Assembly (NCBI GenBank): GCA_019415945.1
Contig: DXYF01000016.1
Span: forward strand, 1-64,000
Source: Clostridiales bacterium
Lineage (GTDB): Bacteria > Bacillota > Clostridia > Oscillospirales > Acutalibacteraceae
Length of the DNA: 64,000 bases
Direction: 5' to 3'
In this document: positions 6,691 to 15,523 of the stretch, one piece after another
Numbering within the stretch: the stretch's first letter is position 1
Layout: every line of letters starts with the position of its first letter
Notes under the pieces: model-generated
Seen by the model: only the letters and a program-made list of their open reading frames with translations
Told to the model about the DNA's origin: nothing
Database searches by the model: none
Translations under genes and position numbers: made by a program

Positions 6691-9066
6691 TTATTCGATA
6701 TTTGTGATTTCCCAATCATCATTTACCAGATGGGTAAATCCTTGGTTTTCATCTTCATTGGGAATTGATGCAGTCCAGATGATTTCTCCGTTTTCACCAA
6801 GGGCAGTTATTGTTAGTCCACGCAGATCAGTGTAACCATCGAGATTTTCGAGCCAGATGCGTTCGCCTTTCTTGAACAGGGAACCATCAGCGTTTTCACA
6901 TCCACCACTTGAGTTAGGCATTGTAAGCTCGATGCTCTTAACACCTTCTGCACCGATGGTCAGATAATACTTGGCAGGTTCATCTACATTGGAAGAAAAA
7001 CCTTCAACTTGGAGACAGTCATCTTTGAACACCAAGCGCCCCGATTGAACCAGTTCGTCAGTATTATATTTCCTTTTATCTACATAGAGGTATCCATCAG
7101 CTTCATTAAATCTGAGGGTAAAATCGAAATTTCCTCGATCAGACAGCTCATAGCTTGCTCCGTTTGCATAGTCATAGATGATGACACGGTTATCAATCAT
7201 GCCAGAACCCCAGCTGATTGTAGAACACAATTCGGGCAGACCGTCACCGGAGAGGTCACAGAAGTATGTGTTCCAGATTGGCATCCCGGTATAAAGTGAA
7301 GTGCTTTTACTACCCTTAACAGCCAGCATCTCTCCGTAAGACCAACGGAAGGTCACATCCGGAAACTCGGTGAGGTTGATTTCAAGGCTACCGTCCCATT
7401 TCATTTCATCAGGGGTTTCAAGGTAATCAAACCATTTGGTTACGGCCGCAGTCGTATCGTTGGGTTTGAAAGCTTCTCCCGTGGAATGGAACCTTTCGCC
7501 GTCCTTAACTTTGACATAAACGAAGTTGTTGGAGTCCTGCTCAACAAACACGAGGTCATTACCGTCACATCGGAAATGGTTCACCAGCCCATAGCCGCCG
7601 TGCCCATCATCGGTCAGGATAATGCTGTCTCCATTCTGTTCCCAAGCGCCAATTCCAATATAGCTGCTGGCCATTCCTTCGTAATAGGTGAAGGTGCCAT
7701 CATTATAGAGGGTGATCGTAAAGTTGCCCATGAATCCTTCGCCTTCGTAGAGATAGGTTTTTCCTGCAACCGCATTATCAGCAGAAGAAACATCTCCTCC
7801 TGCACAGATTCTACTTAAATAATCTTGGAATTCCTCATCGGATACCACATATCGTTCTTCGTTCCACTCGATATCTACCATATCATTGTCGGAGAGAGAA
7901 TAACCGTTTATCCGGATATACGTGCCATCCTCCAGGAGTGCGCTGATTTGATATCCCGGTGTGAATCCACCATATTCATCGCTCTTCTTCGTGTTCTTGA
8001 CCCCGGCCAGCCGAGAACTCAACTCACTAATCTGTGCGGGATTCATTTCAATAGCCACCGCGTCATCCGCATTTCGCATATCAAAATGATTTGCGGAAAC
8101 GATGGTGTGTGTTGCTTCATCGAATTGGAATCCCATCGGGTTGGTCAAAAAGCAGACCGCAACGATCACACAGGCAATGACTGCCAGAATAATAATCCAG
8201 AACGCAGGTTTCTTATAATTCATCACAGACTTCACACGATCTTTAACACCAACTTCACCAAAGGCAAGTGGGCAGGCCGCAATCATGCGACGGTTGACGC
8301 TGCAGACCACAAGAGCCTGTGCATAGTCGGCTCTCTGTTCGTTGTCGAGTTCCTTGATAACCTTTTCGTCACAGGCAAGTTCAATATCTCTACACAGCAG
8401 CACATAGGCAAGCCACATCAGCGGATTAAACCAATGGATTGTCAGTAGGAGGAAACCCAGCGGCTTCCACCAGTGGTCTCTGCGGCGAATGTGCGCCTGC
8501 TCATGGGAAACCACATGGCTCAGATCCTGCCCATCCATGTGGTAGGGCAAATAAATCTTCGGCTTAATGATACCCAGCACAAAGGGTGATGCGACATTCT
8601 CACTTTGATAGATGTTATCCCGGAGGATGACCGCTTCGCTGACTTTGCAGCGCAGACGCCAATAGCTGACTGCGGTATACAGGAGAAGTGCGGCAACACC
8701 GACCGCCCAGACGATACTCAAAATTGGAATCCAGATTTGAAGCGGATTTGCGCTGGCGCCCGGAGCAGAGGCAAGTGAACTGCCGATCACCGGATTGATA
8801 ACGTTGTTGATGGCCGCAACTCCCGTCTGGACAGAAGGCACAGTATCCATCATGATACCCGGACTGATTGTCTCTGCGCTGGGGATCAGGCTCAGCGCAC
8901 TCTCTATGGAGAACGGGAAAGCCAGCCGCACTGCTACGATGCCCCAGAGCAGAACATTGACCCACTTGGGAGCCTTCTTCAAAACAAGCCTGAGTATCAG
9001 CACAGCCAGGATAAGCCAGCTTGCAGATATGCTCATGTTGATAATTTTCAAAAAGAGTTCGTTCAT
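6691..9066 (-). CDS. BlaR1/MecR1-type M56 metallopeptidase sensor with an atypical C-terminal sensor
   Basis: A 791-residue membrane protein. The N-terminal 310 residues hold four predicted membrane segments (about 12-30, 38-52, 111-133 and 285-308) and the zinc protease motif HEQAH at 188-192, with a further metal ligand region CRDIELACDE near 225-234. This matches BlaR1/MecR1 peptidases, which cleave a cognate BlaI repressor once a signal is bound outside the cell. The remaining 480 residues should lie outside the membrane but do not look like the penicillin-binding sensor of BlaR1. They are beta-rich and contain a lipocalin-like stretch near 440-520. The signal is therefore unknown and may not be a beta-lactam. 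The start codon overlaps the blaI-like stop (ATGA), so the two are coupled. Confidence 0.82.
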   Translation of the reverse strand: MNELFLKIINMSISASWLILAVLILRLVLKKAPKWVNVLLWGIVAVRLAFPFSIESALSLIPSAETISPGIMMDTVPSVQTGVAAINNVINPVIGSSLASAPGASANPLQIWIPILSIVWAVGVAALLLYTAVSYWRLRCKVSEAVILRDNIYQSENVASPFVLGIIKPKIYLPYHMDGQDLSHVVSHEQAHIRRRDHWWKPLGFLLLTIHWFNPLMWLAYVLLCRDIELACDEKVIKELDNEQRADYAQALVVCSVNRRMIAACPLAFGEVGVKDRVKSVMNYKKPAFWIIILAVIACVIVAVCFLTNPMGFQFDEATHTIVSANHFDMRNADDAVAIEMNPAQISELSSRLAGVKNTKKSDEYGGFTPGYQISALLEDGTYIRINGYSLSDNDMVDIEWNEERYVVSDEEFQDYLSRICAGGDVSSADNAVAGKTYLYEGEGFMGNFTITLYNDGTFTYYEGMASSYIGIGAWEQNGDSIILTDDGHGGYGLVNHFRCDGNDLVFVEQDSNNFVYVKVKDGERFHSTGEAFKPNDTTAAVTKWFDYLETPDEMKWDGSLEINLTEFPDVTFRWSYGEMLAVKGSKSTSLYTGMPIWNTYFCDLSGDGLPELCSTISWGSGMIDNRVIIYDYANGASYELSDRGNFDFTLRFNEADGYLYVDKRKYNTDELVQSGRLVFKDDCLQVEGFSSNVDEPAKYYLTIGAEGVKSIELTMPNSSGGCENADGSLFKKGERIWLENLDGYTDLRGLTITALGENGEIIWTASIPNEDENQGFTHLVNDDWEITNIE

Positions 9067-9434
9067 TGTGAACCTCCTTTCCTGATGCGGTCGATCATGC
9101 GCTGTACCTCATCAAGCTCATCTTCGGACATAGCCTGATGCTTTGTAAAAGCAGCGATAAAGGCAGGCAGAGAACCCTCGAATTTCTTCTCAACCAGTTC
9201 ATCGATCTCACACGCCTGGGCTTCATCTTTGGAAACGAGAGAAGTAACAGTGCCATTGTCATTCTTCAGCACACCACGCTCTCCAAGACGCTTGATAACG
9301 GTATAAGTCGTAGTCCTTTTCCATCCGAGTTGATCCTGACACAGCTTTACAAGCTTGACAGCAGTAACCGGCTCATGCTCCCACATAATCAAACAAAAAC
9401 GATATTCACTTTCGTGAATCTTCGGAAAATCCAT
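9063..9434 (-). CDS. BlaI/MecI family transcriptional repressor
   Basis: A 123-residue winged-helix repressor. It has the family opening with KIHESEYRFCLIMWEHEPVTAVKL, the recognition region GWKRTTTYTVIKRLGERGVL near residue 50 and a helical dimerization tail. BlaI proteins bind dyad operators and are cut by the partner M56 protease. The start at 9434 is chosen because AAGGAGGG lies 8 bases upstream; the longer frame to 9470 would begin in the operator region. Two matching dyads lie directly upstream, so it very likely represses its own operon. The stop overlaps the sensor start by one base step. Confidence 0.88.
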   Translation of the reverse strand: MDFPKIHESEYRFCLIMWEHEPVTAVKLVKLCQDQLGWKRTTTYTVIKRLGERGVLKNDNGTVTSLVSKDEAQACEIDELVEKKFEGSLPAFIAAFTKHQAMSEDELDEVQRMIDRIRKGGSQ

Positions 9435-9449
9435 ATTCACGCCCTCCTT

Positions 9450-9503
9450 GTCTACACTATTAGACTTCACACATAGTCTACCACATTAGACAGCCAAAAT
9501 CAA
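9450..9503 (-). promoter_or_regulatory. Promoter with two dyad operators for the BlaI-like repressor
   Basis: On the minus strand, TTGATT (9503-9498), a 17-base spacer and TAGACT (9480-9475) form a sigma-A promoter. Two 16-base dyads of the form GTCTA-N6-TAGAC lie at 9476-9491, overlapping the -10 box, and at 9450-9465, just downstream. Their centres are 26 bases apart. The pattern fits cooperative repression by a BlaI-type dimer, although the half-site GTCTA differs from the staphylococcal TACA-type operator. Confidence 0.75.
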
Positions 9504-9524
9504 TAGAGTTCACAGAAAAGATAC

Positions 9525-9559
9525 AAAAAAATTGCCCGCAGAATTTCTCCCACGGGCAA
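9525..9559 (-). terminator. Intrinsic terminator after the DUF6061-like gene
   Basis: On the minus strand TTGCCCG (9559-9553) pairs with CGGGCAA (9538-9532), followed by seven T residues. It closes the rlmD-DUF6061 transcript before the repressor promoter. Confidence 0.75.
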
Positions 9560-9567
9560 AGTGTTGG

Positions 9568-9816
9568 TTAGCTATCAAGCGGTTTGTATTCAGTTACAGT
9601 TTTCAAATAGGTTTCGGGATCACCGTTCAGTATCAAATCAGCATATCCAATCGGATCATTGTAGATCAGATAGTCCAGTTCTGACCGCTGATACATGTTG
9701 TCAGCAACTTCATTCTCCACGGCGATGGTATCAATGGCAATCATGCTGCCACTTGCAAATTTCAGTTCCACACAAGCGGTATCCATGTTGAACTCACAAG
9801 AAATCAATCTATCCAT
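9568..9816 (-). CDS. Small protein of unknown function (DUF6061-like)
   Basis: An 82-residue protein with no enzyme motif. Its sequence (CEFNMDTACVELKF, then IAIDTIAVENEVADNMYQR) matches my memory of DUF6061 proteins, which are frequent in mobile elements of gut Firmicutes. The start ATG follows GGAGG at the usual distance. It lies 24 bases after the stop of the rlmD tail and before a terminator, so it can be transcribed from the host rlmD promoter after integration. Function unknown. Confidence 0.6.
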   Translation of the reverse strand: MDRLISCEFNMDTACVELKFASGSMIAIDTIAVENEVADNMYQRSELDYLIYNDPIGYADLILNGDPETYLKTVTEYKPLDS

Positions 9817-9840
9817 AAGAAACCTCCATACTGCGGGATG

Positions 9841-11289
9841 TTAGATCATCCCAAAATATTTGAACGCTTCTCGGATTGCTTTCTCTTTTTCCGGCGGACA
9901 CTGTGGCTGTCTGGAATCCTCGGATTTCGGCAGATTGTAATTCTTGCCAACTTCAATCCCACATTTCCGCTTAATCTGTGAGATATAGAGGTTGGACACC
10001 TTTAACCCGGTATGCTCCAACACATACTCCTTGATCTGCGGATAGGTTGCCCCATCCTGAAATTCGGACATATCCATATCTTCCAAAGAGAACTCAACCC
10101 GAATCTTTTTCGAGTCGACCTCGCCCTTGGAAAGCAAGACAACCGTCTCTATGTGAGAAGTATGCGGAAACATATCGACGGGCTGAATTTTTTGCACCTT
10201 ATATTCGCTGTTTTCAGATATATATTCTAAATCCCGTGCAAGTGTTTCGGGATTGCAGGAAATGTACACAACCTTTTGCGGAGACATTTTTATAAGTGAA
10301 TCCAAAAACTTTGTGTCGCTTCCTGCTCTGGGAGGATCCATAAATACTATATCAGGTTTACTTTCCTCGTCTGCCGCTTCGACCATAAATTCACCTGCGT
10401 CAGCCTTGTGAAAACGGATGTTTTTCAGATTGTTTGCTGCCGCGTTTACTTTTGCGTCCCGTACTGCGTCACCGTTTAATTCAACTCCTATTACCCTGCC
10501 TGCTCCCCGTTTTGCGGCAATGATACCGATTGTACCGATTCCGCAATATGTATCGAGCACCGTTTCATTCCCCTTTAAGTCCGCATAATCCATAGCGGTG
10601 TTATAGAGAATTTCCGTTTGTACAGGGTTAATCTGATAAAAGCTTTTTGGGGAAATTCTAAAGCGGCATCCGCAAAGAATATCCTCTATATATCCCCTGC
10701 CGTAAAGCACCTTTTGATTTTCTCCAAGAACAAGGTTTGTTCTGAATCCGTTAATATTTTGCACAATAGTCGTTATATCCGGAAACTGCTTTAAAATAGC
10801 TTTAACAAAATTATTCTTTGACGGAAAAACAGGTGTACCGGTAACAAGCACCAGCATTATCTGGTTTGTAGCAAAGCCTCTCTTTACAAGTATGTGCCTC
10901 AAAAAACCCTTGCCGGTATTCTCATTATATGTGGTAAGCTTAAAAGACGGTAGGAGTTTTCTAACAGCAACTATGATTTTGTCAGCCCTTGAGTCCTCAA
11001 TAAGGCATGAATCAACACCGGCTACACGGTGAGTACCCGATTGATAAACTCCGGAAATTATTTTACCCCGCCTATCAGTATAAAATGCTGCCTGAATCTT
11101 GTTTCTATAATGATACGGATTTTCCATTCCGATAATATGTGAAATTTTGCAAAACTTTCCGAGAAGTCTTTCACACTTTTTTTGCTTAATTTTAAGCTGC
11201 TCGGCATACGGAAGATCAAGCATCTGGCATCCGCCGCATTTTTTAAAGATCGGGCATATTTGATTTACTGTTTTTTCGGTTTTATTCAT
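9841..11289 (-). CDS. rlmD: 23S rRNA (uracil-C5)-methyltransferase RlmD/RumA with an element-derived C-terminal tail
   Basis: A 482-residue protein that methylates a uracil of 23S rRNA using S-adenosylmethionine. Iron-sulfur cysteines appear at the N-terminus as CPIFKKCGGC (C-x5-C-x2-C), with a further DSC later. The SAM-binding motif LDTYCGIGTIGI lies near residue 245, FMDPPRAGSD near 318, and the catalytic SCNP near 345. RlmD-like sequence ends at HIETVVLLSK near residue 385. The last 95 or so residues (from KIRVEFSLEDMD to YFGMI) belong to a separate small domain that I recall at the ends of proteins carried by clostridial elements. Base composition rises in that tail. The simplest reading is that an element inserted at the 3' end and replaced the last codons. 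Family proteins usually run to about 380-460 residues. Confidence 0.85.
   Translation of the reverse strand: MNKTEKTVNQICPIFKKCGGCQMLDLPYAEQLKIKQKKCERLLGKFCKISHIIGMENPYHYRNKIQAAFYTDRRGKIISGVYQSGTHRVAGVDSCLIEDSRADKIIVAVRKLLPSFKLTTYNENTGKGFLRHILVKRGFATNQIMLVLVTGTPVFPSKNNFVKAILKQFPDITTIVQNINGFRTNLVLGENQKVLYGRGYIEDILCGCRFRISPKSFYQINPVQTEILYNTAMDYADLKGNETVLDTYCGIGTIGIIAAKRGAGRVIGVELNGDAVRDAKVNAAANNLKNIRFHKADAGEFMVEAADEESKPDIVFMDPPRAGSDTKFLDSLIKMSPQKVVYISCNPETLARDLEYISENSEYKVQKIQPVDMFPHTSHIETVVLLSKGEVDSKKIRVEFSLEDMDMSEFQDGATYPQIKEYVLEHTGLKVSNLYISQIKRKCGIEVGKNYNLPKSEDSRQPQCPPEKEKAIREAFKYFGMI
10117..10162. other. Probable attachment-site junction of the mobile element within rlmD
   Basis: The conserved end of RlmD (HIETVVLLS) is encoded here, and the G+C-rich foreign tail starts just beyond it on the minus strand. 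Integrases that use rumA/rlmD keep this segment in both att copies. The second copy lies outside the window, so the core cannot be defined here. Confidence 0.5.
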
Positions 11290-11332
11290 AACCTAAACCT
11301 CTTTATCTGAGCAAAATACGATTTCCTCCCGT

Positions 11333-11361
11333 ATTGTATCATTTTTACCATCTTTAGTCAA
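11333..11361 (-). promoter_or_regulatory. Sigma-A promoter of rlmD
   Basis: TTGACT (11361-11356), a 17-base spacer and TACAAT (11338-11333) on the minus strand. Transcription would start about 35 bases before the rlmD ATG. Confidence 0.7.
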
Positions 11362-11411
11362 GTAAGGCTTTTTTAGCACATTATAATAATTTATAATTCA
11401 ATATATAATAA

Positions 11412-11458
11412 AAAGCAAACAGTCCCGGACAAAATTTTCGTCCGAGACCGTTTGCTTT
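11412..11458. terminator. Intrinsic terminator after the amt gene
   Basis: AAAGCAAAC (11412-11420) pairs with GTTTGCTTT (11450-11458), and inner CGGAC/GTCCG pairs extend the stem. The A/T-rich flanks allow it to work in both directions. Confidence 0.75.
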
Positions 11459-11499
11459 ATGTGAATTAAAAAGGATAGGCAAACTATATAAGTGATTTA

Positions 11500-13200
11500 T
11501 TATTCAACATCCTGCATAGCGTCATAACCTGTTTCACCTGTTCTTACCTTTACAACATCCTCTACATCGTAGATAAATATCTTACCGTCACCGATATGAC
11601 CTGTGTAAAGAGCCTTAACTGCTGCGTCAACAACAGCCTTAACAGGAACCTTGCACACTACTATTTCAACCTTCATCTTAGGCAGGAGGTTGCTTTCAAC
11701 TGCAACGCCTCTGTAATATTCGGGCTTACCCTTTTGAGCACCGCAGCCGAGAACCTGAGAAACTGTCATACCTGTAATGCCGAGCTTATCCATTTCCTCT
11801 TTAAGAGCTTCAAGCTTTGACTGCTTGAGAAGAATATCAATCTTTGTAATCTTAACTCCGTCGGAGGCAACATCATATTTGCCTGCAAGCTGTACGGGTA
11901 CAGCCTGTGTAACAGGTACATCGCCCTCAACATCAAATGTTTCATCAAGAGAAGCAGTACCTACGCCGATAGGCATGAAGTCTGCATAAGCACTGATAAG
12001 TCCGTGCTCTGTAATATCAAGACCCTTCATTTCCTCGTCCTTTGAAACACGAAGACCGATTGTTTTCTTAAGTACAAAGAATACGATTGTCATACAAACA
12101 ACTGTCCAAGCAAGGATTGATACAACACCGAGAGCCTGGATACCGAGCTGCTTAAATCCGCCGCCGTAGAAAAGACCTGTGATACCATTCTGACCAACGC
12201 CTGTTGAGAAAAGACCTACTGCAAGGCCGCCCCAAAGACCGTTTACACCGTGAACTGCAAATGCACCTACGGGGTCATCTATCTTGAGCTTAATATCAAC
12301 AAATTCAACTGCAACAACGATTAAAATACCTGAAACAAGACCGATAACAGCAGCACCGAGAGCGTCAACATCTGCACAGCCTGCAGTAACGCCTACAAGA
12401 CCTGCGAGCGAGCCGTTAAGGCACATTGAAACATCAGGCTTGCCGTTCTTAACCCAAGTGAAAATCATTGTTGTAACTGTTGCAACAGCAGGAGCTACAG
12501 TAGTTGTAAGGAAAATCTGACCGAGATAAGCTCCGTCAGCTGCTGCGGCACCGTTAAATCCGTACCAGCCGAACCAAAGAACAAATACACCGAGAGCACC
12601 CAAAGTAATGCTGTGACCGGGGATAGCGTTTACCTTGCCGTTTTTGCCGTATTTTCCGATACGGGCACCGAGCATTGCAGCTCCGATAAGAGCGGAGAAG
12701 CCTCCGACCATATGAATTACGGAAGAACCTGCAAAATCAATATATCCTAACTGACAGAGCCAGCCCTGTGAGTTCCAAACCCAGCCTGCTTCAATCGGAT
12801 AAACCACAAGCGAAATAACAGCACTGTAAATACAGTATGTTGAAAACTTTGTGCGCTCTGCCATAGCACCTGAAACGATAGTAGCTGCTGTAGCACAGAA
12901 TACAAGCTGGAACACGAAGTTGTTCCAATCAAAATTTGCCCAATCTGTAAACATATTAAGATTAGGAAGGCCGATAAAACCTGCAATGTAATCCTGCGAC
13001 ATCATAAGTCCGAAACCCAAAATACTGAAAACAACTGTACCGATACAGAAGTCCATAAGGTTCTTCATTATGATATTACCTGCATTTTTGGCTCTTGTAA
13101 AGCCAGTTTCAACCATTGCAAAGCCGCACTGCATAAAGAATACAAGTGCTGCACCCATCAGGAACCAGACGCCGCCGGATCCGAAAATCAAGTCTTTCAT
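11500..13200 (-). CDS. amt: Ammonium transporter fused to a P-II nitrogen regulator domain
   Basis: A 566-residue fusion. Residues 1 to about 410 are an Amt/MEP ammonium channel with some eleven membrane segments and family signatures such as FVFQLVFCATAATIVSGAMAER and the His-containing HMVGGFSAL and AVHGVNGLWGG. Residues 450-566 are a complete P-II (GlnB/GlnK) domain with a T-loop GCGAQKGKPEYYRG and the C-loop TGHIGDGKIFIYD. The tyrosine aligned with the uridylylation site of enteric P-II is Tyr496. In most bacteria P-II is separate and plugs the channel from the cytoplasm; here each subunit carries its own. The start at 13200 follows AGGAGAG. The gene lies 133 bases after glnN on the same strand, with a terminator-like hairpin between them. 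Confidence 0.93.
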   Translation of the reverse strand: MKDLIFGSGGVWFLMGAALVFFMQCGFAMVETGFTRAKNAGNIIMKNLMDFCIGTVVFSILGFGLMMSQDYIAGFIGLPNLNMFTDWANFDWNNFVFQLVFCATAATIVSGAMAERTKFSTYCIYSAVISLVVYPIEAGWVWNSQGWLCQLGYIDFAGSSVIHMVGGFSALIGAAMLGARIGKYGKNGKVNAIPGHSITLGALGVFVLWFGWYGFNGAAAADGAYLGQIFLTTTVAPAVATVTTMIFTWVKNGKPDVSMCLNGSLAGLVGVTAGCADVDALGAAVIGLVSGILIVVAVEFVDIKLKIDDPVGAFAVHGVNGLWGGLAVGLFSTGVGQNGITGLFYGGGFKQLGIQALGVVSILAWTVVCMTIVFFVLKKTIGLRVSKDEEMKGLDITEHGLISAYADFMPIGVGTASLDETFDVEGDVPVTQAVPVQLAGKYDVASDGVKITKIDILLKQSKLEALKEEMDKLGITGMTVSQVLGCGAQKGKPEYYRGVAVESNLLPKMKVEIVVCKVPVKAVVDAAVKALYTGHIGDGKIFIYDVEDVVKVRTGETGYDAMQDVE

Positions 13201-13230
13201 ATAAATCTCTCCTCTTTTAACTTGATGTAA

Positions 13231-13291
13231 AATAACAAAAACGGTGCATACGCAGACGACATTAATATCATCTGTATACACACCGTTGTGT
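13231..13291 (-). promoter_or_regulatory. Terminator-like attenuator hairpin in the glnN-amt interval
   Basis: On the minus strand ACGGTG... (13286-13267) pairs with ...CACCGT (13260-13241) in a stem of about 20 base pairs with several G-U pairs and one mismatch, followed by TTTTGTTATTTT. An alternative hairpin, ACAC-AACGGT-GTGT (13291-13278), overlaps the 5' arm and has a six-base loop with A at position 1 and G at position 4. The two cannot form together. It could simply be the glnN terminator, or a controlled read-through site for amt. Confidence 0.6.
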
Positions 13292-13333
13292 CACCATTTT
13301 ATATTATGTTTTCAAAATGCATTAACCGCTAAA

Positions 13334-15427
13334 TCAAACGCTGAACAGCAATTCACCGTAAGAAGGATAAGGCCAGTACTCGGAAGAAGTTTCTGTTTCC
13401 ATTGAATCACCTACAGCACGAAGCTCCTGCATTATTGCAAATACTGTTTCTCTGTAGTAGGTTGCGTAAGCAAGATTGTCATTGCTGTAATCACTTGCCT
13501 TGATAACTGCCTCATCAAGCTCAGCTGTCTTTTTGCTGAAGCAAACAAGCTTGTTTGAAAGGCTTGTAACGAGTTCTTCCTCAACAGTTGTCGGAATTGC
13601 GTCCGAAAGTGCTTTCTTTGCAAGAGCTGTATCTGTAAGCTCTTTTATATAAAATGAAACTGCGGGGATAATATCCTTCTTAGCCATCTCAATCATTGTG
13701 AGTGCTTCGATATTTATCTGCTTTGCATAGTTTTCAAGCTCAATTTCGTATCTTGCTCTTACCTCTTCCTCACAATAAATCTTGTTCTTTACAAAGAGGT
13801 CTATGTTCTTTTTGTCAATAAAGTGAGCAACTGCCTCAGGAAGTGACTTGAGATTAAGAAGTCCTCTTCTTTCTGCTTCCTCAACCCACTCTTCCGCATA
13901 GTTATTACCGTTGAAGATAATAGCCTGGTGCTCTGTGAATGTCTTTTTGATAAGTGCCTTAACAGCAGTTTCCATATCGTCGGCGTCCTTGAGCTCATCA
14001 TAGAACTGTGAAAGCTCCTCAGCCACCATAGTGTTAAGCATATAGTTGGGACAAGCAATGTTAAGTGAAGATCCCAAAGCTCTGAACTCAAACTTGTTGC
14101 CTGTGAATGCAAACGGAGATGTACGGTTACGATCCGAATTATCCTTCATAAAGTCGGGAAGAACATCAACGCCGGTCTGCATCTTAACCTTGCCCTTGCT
14201 TACATACTCCGTATCATTGATGATTGAATCAACAAGTGCCCCCAAGTCATCACCGAGATACATCGAGATAATTGCGGGCGGTGCTTCGTTTGCACCGAGA
14301 CGATGGTCGTTGCCTGCCGATGCAACCGTGATTCTTAAAAGATCCTGATACTCATGCACTGCCTTTACGATTGCTGCAAGGAAAAGCTGGAACTGAATAT
14401 TGTTCTCAGGCTGTTTTCCAGGGTCAAGAAGATTTTCGCCAAAATTAGTTGAAATAGACCAGTTGTTGTGCTTACCCGAACCGTTAACGCCTGCAAACGG
14501 CTTTTCGTGAAGAAGGCATACAAGACCGTGTTTCTCGGCAGTTTTCTTCATAATCTCCATTGTAAGCTCGTTGTGGTCTGTTGCTATATTAGTCGTAGTA
14601 AAGATAGGAGCAAGCTCGTGCTGTGAAGGAGCAACCTCGTTGTGCTTTGTTTTTGCAAGGATACCAAGCTTCCAAAGCTCCTCATCAAGATCCTTCATAT
14701 ATGCTGCAACTCTCGTTTTGATTGCACCGAAGTAGTGGTCATCAAGCTCCTGTCCTTTCGGAGCCTTTGCACCGAAAAGCGTTCTGCCTGTGTAGATAAG
14801 GTCTTCTCTCCGGTCGTAAAGCTTCTTATCAATAAGGAAGTATTCCTGTTCCGGACCAACAGTTGTAGTAACTCTTGTTACATCGGTTTTGCCGAGGAGG
14901 TGAAGAACCTTTACCGCCTCCGTACTTATTCTTTCCATTGAACGAAGCAAAGGTGTCTTTTTGTCGAGAACCTCGCCTGTGTATGAACAGAAAGCTGTCG
15001 GAATGTAAAGTGTACCGTCCTTAACAAAAGCATAAGATGTCGGATCCCATGTTGTGTAGCCCCTTGCCTCAAATGTAGCACGGATACCGCCGCTCGGGAA
15101 TGATGATGCATCAGGCTCACCCTTTACAAGCTCCTTACCCGAAAACTCCATAATTACCTGACCGTCACCGTTAGGGCTGATGAAGCTGTCATGCTTTTCT
15201 GCCGTAACGCCCGTCATAGGCTGGAACCAGTGGGTGTAGTGCGTACATCCCATCTCAATAGCCCAATCCTTCATTGCCGATGCAACTACATTTGCAACGC
15301 TAAGATCGAGCGGCTCACCGTTCTGAATTGTTTTCTTTAAAGCCTTGTAGGTTGACTTTGGAAGTCTTTCCTGCATCTTCTGGTCATTAAAAACCATACT
15401 TCCGAATAACTCAGGGACTTTTGCCAT
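13334..15427 (-). CDS. glnN: Glutamine synthetase type III
   Basis: A 697-residue enzyme that makes glutamine from glutamate, ammonia and ATP. The length and the opening with [12 protein letters not shown] identify the large GSIII family rather than the 450-residue GlnA. Signature regions include [21 protein letters not shown] (metal and glutamate binding), [16 protein letters not shown] and [11 protein letters not shown] (ATP and substrate sites). The start ATG at 15427 follows AGGAGAG. A strong promoter and a leader hairpin lie upstream. The gene is followed by amt on the same strand and is divergent from gltBD, so the ammonium uptake and GS-GOGAT genes are grouped. Confidence 0.95.
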   Translation of the reverse strand: MAKVPELFGSMVFNDQKMQERLPKSTYKALKKTIQNGEPLDLSVANVVASAMKDWAIEMGCTHYTHWFQPMTGVTAEKHDSFISPNGDGQVIMEFSGKELVKGEPDASSFPSGGIRATFEARGYTTWDPTSYAFVKDGTLYIPTAFCSYTGEVLDKKTPLLRSMERISTEAVKVLHLLGKTDVTRVTTTVGPEQEYFLIDKKLYDRREDLIYTGRTLFGAKAPKGQELDDHYFGAIKTRVAAYMKDLDEELWKLGILAKTKHNEVAPSQHELAPIFTTTNIATDHNELTMEIMKKTAEKHGLVCLLHEKPFAGVNGSGKHNNWSISTNFGENLLDPGKQPENNIQFQLFLAAIVKAVHEYQDLLRITVASAGNDHRLGANEAPPAIISMYLGDDLGALVDSIINDTEYVSKGKVKMQTGVDVLPDFMKDNSDRNRTSPFAFTGNKFEFRALGSSLNIACPNYMLNTMVAEELSQFYDELKDADDMETAVKALIKKTFTEHQAIIFNGNNYAEEWVEEAERRGLLNLKSLPEAVAHFIDKKNIDLFVKNKIYCEEEVRARYEIELENYAKQINIEALTMIEMAKKDIIPAVSFYIKELTDTALAKKALSDAIPTTVEEELVTSLSNKLVCFSKKTAELDEAVIKASDYSNDNLAYATYYRETVFAIMQELRAVGDSMETETSSEYWPYPSYGELLFSV

Positions 15428-15462
15428 TTCAATTCTCTCCTATCCAGTTAAAAATTCGACTG

Positions 15463-15511
15463 AAAACAGAAAAGGACACTGTAAGCCTATCGCCTACAGC
15501 GCCCTTGCTGT
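15463..15511 (-). promoter_or_regulatory. Leader attenuator of glnN with competing hairpins
   Basis: On the minus strand 15505-15473 forms a 33-base hairpin, a 14-pair stem (three G-U pairs) closed by GATAG, followed by TTTTCTGTTTT: a terminator in the leader. A second hairpin ACAGC-AAGGGC-GCTGT (15511-15496) overlaps its 5' arm and would prevent it. That loop has six bases with A1 and G4, as in targets of ANTAR antiterminators. Only one such hairpin is visible, whereas known ANTAR targets have two. Confidence 0.6.
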
Positions 15512-15523
15512 TGTCTTGCTGTT

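Larger units (their letters stand above)
1..10130. mobile_element. Integrative mobilizable element, right part, inserted at the 3' end of rlmD
   Basis: The stretch has a mobilization gene with an adjacent oriT-like site, two replication genes, a sigma-like factor, a repressor/sensor pair and small cargo, and it looks more G+C-rich than the AT-rich chromosome to its right. The right boundary is placed inside rlmD near 10117-10162, where the body of the methyltransferase ends and a G+C-rich tail foreign to RlmD begins. The 3' end of rumA/rlmD is a known integration site of ICEs and IMEs in Firmicutes. The integrase and the left end lie outside the window, so the exact limits are inferred. No type IV secretion genes are visible, so mobilization in trans is more likely than self-transfer, but the unseen part could carry them. 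Confidence 0.7.

Noticed and set aside
15512..15523. Second ANTAR hairpin before the glnN loop
   Set aside because: Only about ten bases separate the -10 box from the first hairpin, too few for another stem, so a full two-hairpin ANTAR target cannot be claimed.
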